From an uncultured Thermoleophilia bacterium (GTDB lineage Bacteria > Actinomycetota > Thermoleophilia > UBA2241), in assembly GCA_903921965.1 (NCBI GenBank), contig CAIXSE010000704.1:1-9974 (forward strand): 9,974 nt of DNA, read 5' to 3'. This document shows positions 7,327 to 9,974 of this stretch, one piece after another. The notes under the pieces are model-generated. The model saw nothing but the letters and a program-made list of their open reading frames with translations. It had not been told where the DNA came from and searched no databases. A program made the position numbers and the translations under genes. Within the stretch, counting starts at the first letter, position 1, and each line of letters starts with the position of its first letter.

Positions 7327-8706
7327 ATGGCCGAGTGCGTACCCAACCGCAAGCTCATCGCCGAGCTCATGGAGAAGGAAGAGAAGCGCCTCGAGAAGGA
7401 GACGCCGAAGTCCTACGAGCTGTACCAGCGCGCCATCAAGCACATGCCGATGGGCGTCGCCTCCACGTACCACGCCCGCGACCCGTACCCGGTGTACTTC
7501 ACCCACGGCAAGGGCCCGCACATCTGGAGCGTCGAGGGCCGCGAGATCGTCGACTTCCACAACGGCTACGGCTGCATGGTCCAGGGTCACGCCCACCCGC
7601 TGATCGTCGAGGCCATCCAGAAGCGCGCCCCGCTCGGCACCCAGTTCGGCCTGCCGACCGAAGACGCGATCATCATGGCCGAGCACCTCTCCGGCGCTTT
7701 CAAGCTCCCGCAGTGGCGCTTCGTCAACTCGGGCTCCGAGGCCACCATGGACGCCATCCGCGTCGCGCGCGGCTTCACCGGCCGTGAGCCCATCGTCAAG
7801 ATGTTCGGCTCGTACCACGGTCACCACGACTACGTCATGGTCTCCATCGGCGTGAAGGACTTCGGCAACGTCGGCACGCGCGACGACTACAAGTCGATCT
7901 CCTACGGCGCCGGCATCCCGCAGTCGTCCATCGACCTCACGGTCCCCGTGCCCTTCAACGACCTCGAGAACACCACCAGGCGCATCGAGCGCATGGTCGA
8001 AGAGGGCAACGCCCCGGCCGCCCTGATCATGGAGCCCGCCATGATGAACCTCGGCGTCGTGCTGCCCGAGCCGGGCTTCCTCGAGGGCATCCGCGCCCTC
8101 ACGAAGAAGCACGGCATCGTGCTCATCTTCGACGAGGTCAAGGTCGGTATCTGCACCGCCCGCGGCGGCGCCGCCGAGCGCTGGGGCGTCGTCCCCGACA
8201 TGGTCACCCTCGGCAAGGCCCTGGCCGGCGGCACCCCCTGCGGCGCCATCGGCGGCACCGAGGAGATCATGGCCAAGGTCAACGACGGCACCGTCTTCCA
8301 GGTGGGCACATACTCGGGCAACCCGCTCAGCATGGCCGCCGCGCGCGCCAGCTGGGAGCAGGTCATGACCGACGACGCCTACGCGCACCTCAACCACCTG
8401 AACGACCGCATCATCGAGAAGTGCGACGCCGTCTGCGCGAAGTACGACTTCCCCGGCTACACGGTCGGCATCTCGTCCAAGGGCTGCGTCAACTTCGCGC
8501 TCGGCAAGATCACCGACTACGAGTCGTTCATCAAGGAGCAGGACGACGAGCTCGTCGCCCTCGCGTGGCTGTACAACATGAACCGCGGCCTCATCATCGC
8601 CCCCGGCCGCGAAGAAGAGTGGACGCTCTCGATCACGCACACCGACGCCGACGTCGACCTGTTCGTGGGCGCGTTCGAAGACCTCGTGCGGGACGTCACC
8701 GCGTAA
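7327..8706 (+). CDS. Class III PLP-dependent aminotransferase (glutamate-1-semialdehyde aminomutase-like)
   Basis: Fold-type I PLP enzyme that transfers or moves an amino group; cytoplasmic; substrate unknown. The 459 residues have the class III pattern: GSA-aminomutase-like N-terminus (SYELYQRAIKHMPMGVAS, GHAHP 87-91), NSGSEATMDAIRVARG (134-149), and YHGHHD (163-168) stacking on PLP. Further on come MEPAMMN, FDEV with D269 facing the pyridine nitrogen, and the Schiff-base lysine K297 in TLGKALAGG. GTYSGNPLSMAAA follows at 327-339. It differs from true HemL: an N-terminal extension, FDEVKVGICTARGG in place of DEVMTGFR, and GGTPCGAIGG in place of GGGMPVGAFGG. The C-terminus (MNRGLIIAPGREEEWTLSITHTD) resembles the group usually annotated aspartate aminotransferase family protein, from memory. 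ATG 7327 follows AAGGAGA by 9 nt. It has its own promoter and ends at a hairpin shared with the convergent gene. Confidence 0.88.
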   Translation: MAECVPNRKLIAELMEKEEKRLEKETPKSYELYQRAIKHMPMGVASTYHARDPYPVYFTHGKGPHIWSVEGREIVDFHNGYGCMVQGHAHPLIVEAIQKRAPLGTQFGLPTEDAIIMAEHLSGAFKLPQWRFVNSGSEATMDAIRVARGFTGREPIVKMFGSYHGHHDYVMVSIGVKDFGNVGTRDDYKSISYGAGIPQSSIDLTVPVPFNDLENTTRRIERMVEEGNAPAALIMEPAMMNLGVVLPEPGFLEGIRALTKKHGIVLIFDEVKVGICTARGGAAERWGVVPDMVTLGKALAGGTPCGAIGGTEEIMAKVNDGTVFQVGTYSGNPLSMAAARASWEQVMTDDAYAHLNHLNDRIIEKCDAVCAKYDFPGYTVGISSKGCVNFALGKITDYESFIKEQDDELVALAWLYNMNRGLIIAPGREEEWTLSITHTDADVDLFVGAFEDLVRDVTA

Positions 8707-8721
8707 GAGGGGCATCCTGAA

Positions 8722-8737
8722 CCGGCGAAGAAGCCGG
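8722..8737 (+). repeat. Small hairpin after the aminotransferase gene
   Basis: CCGGC (8722-8726) pairs with GCCGG (8733-8737) around GAAGAA, 15 nt after the stop codon. It precedes the long hairpin at 8745 and may be part of a tandem terminator. Confidence 0.35.
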
Positions 8738-8744
8738 ACGGGTA

Positions 8745-8786
8745 GCGACGAGGGCGGGGGGCCGCAGGGCCGCCCGCCCTCGTCGC
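8745..8786. terminator. Long hairpin between convergent genes
   Basis: A perfect 14-bp stem (8745-8758 with 8773-8786; outer ends GCGACGAGG and CCTCGTCGC) continues past one G-G mismatch into four more pairs (8760-8763 with 8768-8771) and a GCAG loop. It lies between the aminotransferase (plus) and the DUF4388 gene (minus), so it can end both transcripts. Neither side has a T-run. A further 14-bp palindrome sits at 8837-8850, just after the DUF4388 stop. Confidence 0.65.
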
Positions 8787-8853
8787 ATCAGGGATGGAAT
8801 TGCCGGGCCCCGGCGCGGCCGGCCGGCGAGGACGGGCCGCCCGCGGGCGGGCG

Positions 8854-9660
8854 TCACTCAGGCAGGGCGTCGAGCAGCAGGCTCACCTCGGCCCACACGC
8901 TCTCGCGGTGCGCCTGCAGGCCGACGGCGCCGGCCGCGCGGCTGCCGGGGTCGGCCCGCACGAGGAGGACCCCGGCCTCGACGAGGCGCCCGAGGATGCT
9001 GACCACGGTGAGCTCCTCCAGGCGCGAGACCTCGGCGATCTCGGCCACCGTGCGCCGGTCGTCGACAAGGGAGAGCACGAAGAACTCGTCGCGCCCCAGG
9101 GTGAGCGGCGCGTGGGGCAGCGTCTCGTAGTGCGTGTTGCGGACGAGCACCGTGTCGGCCTGGCCCAGCACCTCGACCGCCAGGCAGTACTCCCCGCCCA
9201 GCGCCGAGATGTTTACGAGCACCGACGAGGTGTCGATGGTCACGAAGTCGACCGGCGCGGCGTCCTGGTCGGCCACGAAGACGAACGAGCCGGAGGTCTC
9301 GAGCTTGGCCGCCACGAGCGTGCTGGCCACCTGCCGGGAGAGGACCTCGACCAGCTCCGGCTCGCTCAGGTGGCCGGCCTCCACGAGCAGCGTCCCCAGC
9401 GGGCGCGGCGCCGTCTCCTGCAGGGCGAGCGCCTCACGCAACTGGCTCTCGTTGACGAGCGCGCGGCGCAACAGCTGCGTACCGATGACGGTGTCGGTGG
9501 CAACCCTCGTGGAATCGCGCGTCTCGGCGATGTGCCCGTGGACGAAGTGCACGTCGACGAGGCGCCCCGGGCACTCGATGTGCAGGGTGCCCGAGCGCCG
9601 CGTGCGCCCGAGCATCTGGAGGATCTCGACGACCCCGAAGGTATCAAGTGTCCCTTGCAT
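8854..9660 (-). CDS. DUF4388 (PATAN-like) protein with GspE-N-like middle and winged-helix-like C-terminus
   Basis: Probable signalling or regulatory adaptor; function unknown. Residues 1-50 (MQGTLDTFGVVEILQMLGRTRRSGTLHI and VHFVHGHIAETRD) match the opening of DUF4388/PatA N-terminal domains. The closing strand part (GSFVFVADQDAAPVDFVTIDTSSVLVNIS) falls near 124-152. Between them, 65-112 (LVNESQLREALALQ, RPLGTLLVEAGHLSEPELVEVLSRQ) resembles the small helical N-terminal domain of GspE/PilB/MshE ATPases, some of which bind c-di-GMP. Residues 185-235 (FFVLSLVDDRRTVAEIAEVSRLEELTVVSILGRLVEAGVL) look like a winged helix. The ATG at 9660 has no Shine-Dalgarno; a -10-like TAGACT ends 9 nt before it, so the mRNA is probably leaderless. 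It is divergent from the PHP gene across 27 bp. Confidence 0.8.
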   Translation of the reverse strand: MQGTLDTFGVVEILQMLGRTRRSGTLHIECPGRLVDVHFVHGHIAETRDSTRVATDTVIGTQLLRRALVNESQLREALALQETAPRPLGTLLVEAGHLSEPELVEVLSRQVASTLVAAKLETSGSFVFVADQDAAPVDFVTIDTSSVLVNISALGGEYCLAVEVLGQADTVLVRNTHYETLPHAPLTLGRDEFFVLSLVDDRRTVAEIAEVSRLEELTVVSILGRLVEAGVLLVRADPGSRAAGAVGLQAHRESVWAEVSLLLDALPE

Positions 9661-9669
9661 CTGGCGCCG

Positions 9670-9679
9670 AGTCTATAAT
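9670..9679. promoter_or_regulatory. Overlapping divergent leaderless promoters
   Basis: On the plus strand a consensus TATAAT (9674-9679) ends 8 nt before the GTG at 9688, so transcription should begin at or within about 2 nt of that codon. On the minus strand TATAGACT (9670-9677) puts the start at or near the ATG at 9660. The -10 boxes overlap by several bases, so only one polymerase can open the site at a time. Neither gene has a Shine-Dalgarno sequence. The -35 regions would lie inside the opposing gene and are weak. Confidence 0.65.
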
Positions 9680-9687
9680 CGGTCCCC

Positions 9688-9974
9688 GTGAACGTCGACC
9701 TCCACACGCACACCTATCCGGCTTCAGACTGCTCCGCCATCAGCCTGGGCGAGTACGTCGGCTGGTGCGTCCAGCACGACGTCGAGGCGATCGCCCTCAC
9801 CAACCACGGCGACGTGGCGGACAACCGCGCACTCGTGGGCGCCCTCGAGGCCGAGGGCGTGCTCCTGCTGCACGGCGTCGAGATCAGCACCATGTTCGGC
9901 GACTTCGTGGTGTTCTCGCCGGACCTCGACTACCTCTCGAGGTTCCGCGACGTGCAGGAGTTCGTGCACGCCGC
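9688..9974 (+). CDS. PHP-domain metal-dependent hydrolase, N-terminal part (runs off right edge)
   Basis: Start of a polymerase-and-histidinol-phosphatase (PHP) domain protein, a metal-dependent phosphoesterase family. The 95 visible codons begin MNVDLHTHTYPASDCSAISL. The first metal motif HxH is H6-T-H8, the second motif is TNHGD (H40) and the third glutamate is E65 in LHGVEIST, all in the expected order. The family also includes histidinol phosphatase, YcdX/YciV-like phosphatases and the PHP domains of DNA polymerases. The missing C-terminus prevents assignment, though a short stand-alone phosphoesterase is the likeliest. GTG 9688 is chosen because the HxH motif follows at the usual distance and TATAAT lies 8 nt upstream, indicating a leaderless message. 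It is divergent from the DUF4388 gene. Confidence 0.85.
   Translation, partial: MNVDLHTHTYPASDCSAISLGEYVGWCVQHDVEAIALTNHGDVADNRALVGALEAEGVLLLHGVEISTMFGDFVVFSPDLDYLSRFRDVQEFVHA

Noticed and set aside
7327..8706. Assignment as HemL, glutamate-1-semialdehyde 2,1-aminomutase
   Set aside because: Key stretches around the PLP lysine differ from HemL and there is an N-terminal extension; only the broader class III family is supported.

Overview
The window is high-GC DNA that looks like a chromosomal piece of an anaerobic or facultative actinobacterium-like Gram-positive. The grounds are: a dnaK-hsp20-grpE-dnaJ operon whose promoter overlaps a plausible HspR (HAIR) operator, a DnaK without the insert typical of Gram-negative DnaK proteins, two start codons lying so close behind -10 boxes that their mRNAs should be leaderless, and a secreted multiheme c-type cytochrome with no lipobox. 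The lineage (for example a Coriobacteriia or OPB41-type relative) is inference only.

Layout. Positions 1-3425, minus strand: heat-shock chaperone operon, read dnaK, hsp20, grpE, dnaJ (dnaJ runs off the left edge). Two strong GC-rich hairpins sit in the dnaK/hsp20 and hsp20/grpE gaps. Positions 3426-3570: divergent control region with the dnaK promoter and HAIR-like operator. Positions 3571-4752, plus: AI-2E family (UPF0118/PerM-like) membrane protein, followed by a hairpin. Positions 4753-5221: about 470 bp without a credible gene. It holds a candidate extended -10 promoter, a GNRA-capped hairpin at the expected 5' end, a perfect 30-bp palindrome and two consecutive perfect Shine-Dalgarno sequences. 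Positions 5222-6964, plus: a secreted cytochrome with nine CXXCH motifs and an NrfA-like C-terminus, closed by a strong 32-bp palindromic terminator. Positions 7041-7326: regulatory region with nested palindromes, three TGCCGAA repeats and a candidate promoter. Positions 7327-8706, plus: class III PLP aminotransferase resembling glutamate-1-semialdehyde aminomutase. Positions 8707-8853: convergent terminator region with a long hairpin. Positions 8854-9660, minus: DUF4388 (PATAN-like) protein with a winged-helix-like end. Positions 9688 to the right edge, plus: start of a PHP-domain metal-dependent hydrolase, divergent from the DUF4388 gene across only 27 bp.

The four chaperone genes form one functional unit: DnaK with its cochaperone DnaJ, its nucleotide exchange factor GrpE and a holding small heat-shock protein. 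The rest reads as independent transcription units. The most notable is the stand-alone nonaheme cytochrome with its long structured leader, probably an extracytoplasmic electron-transfer or reductase protein. No mobile element, CRISPR array, tRNA or rRNA was seen.
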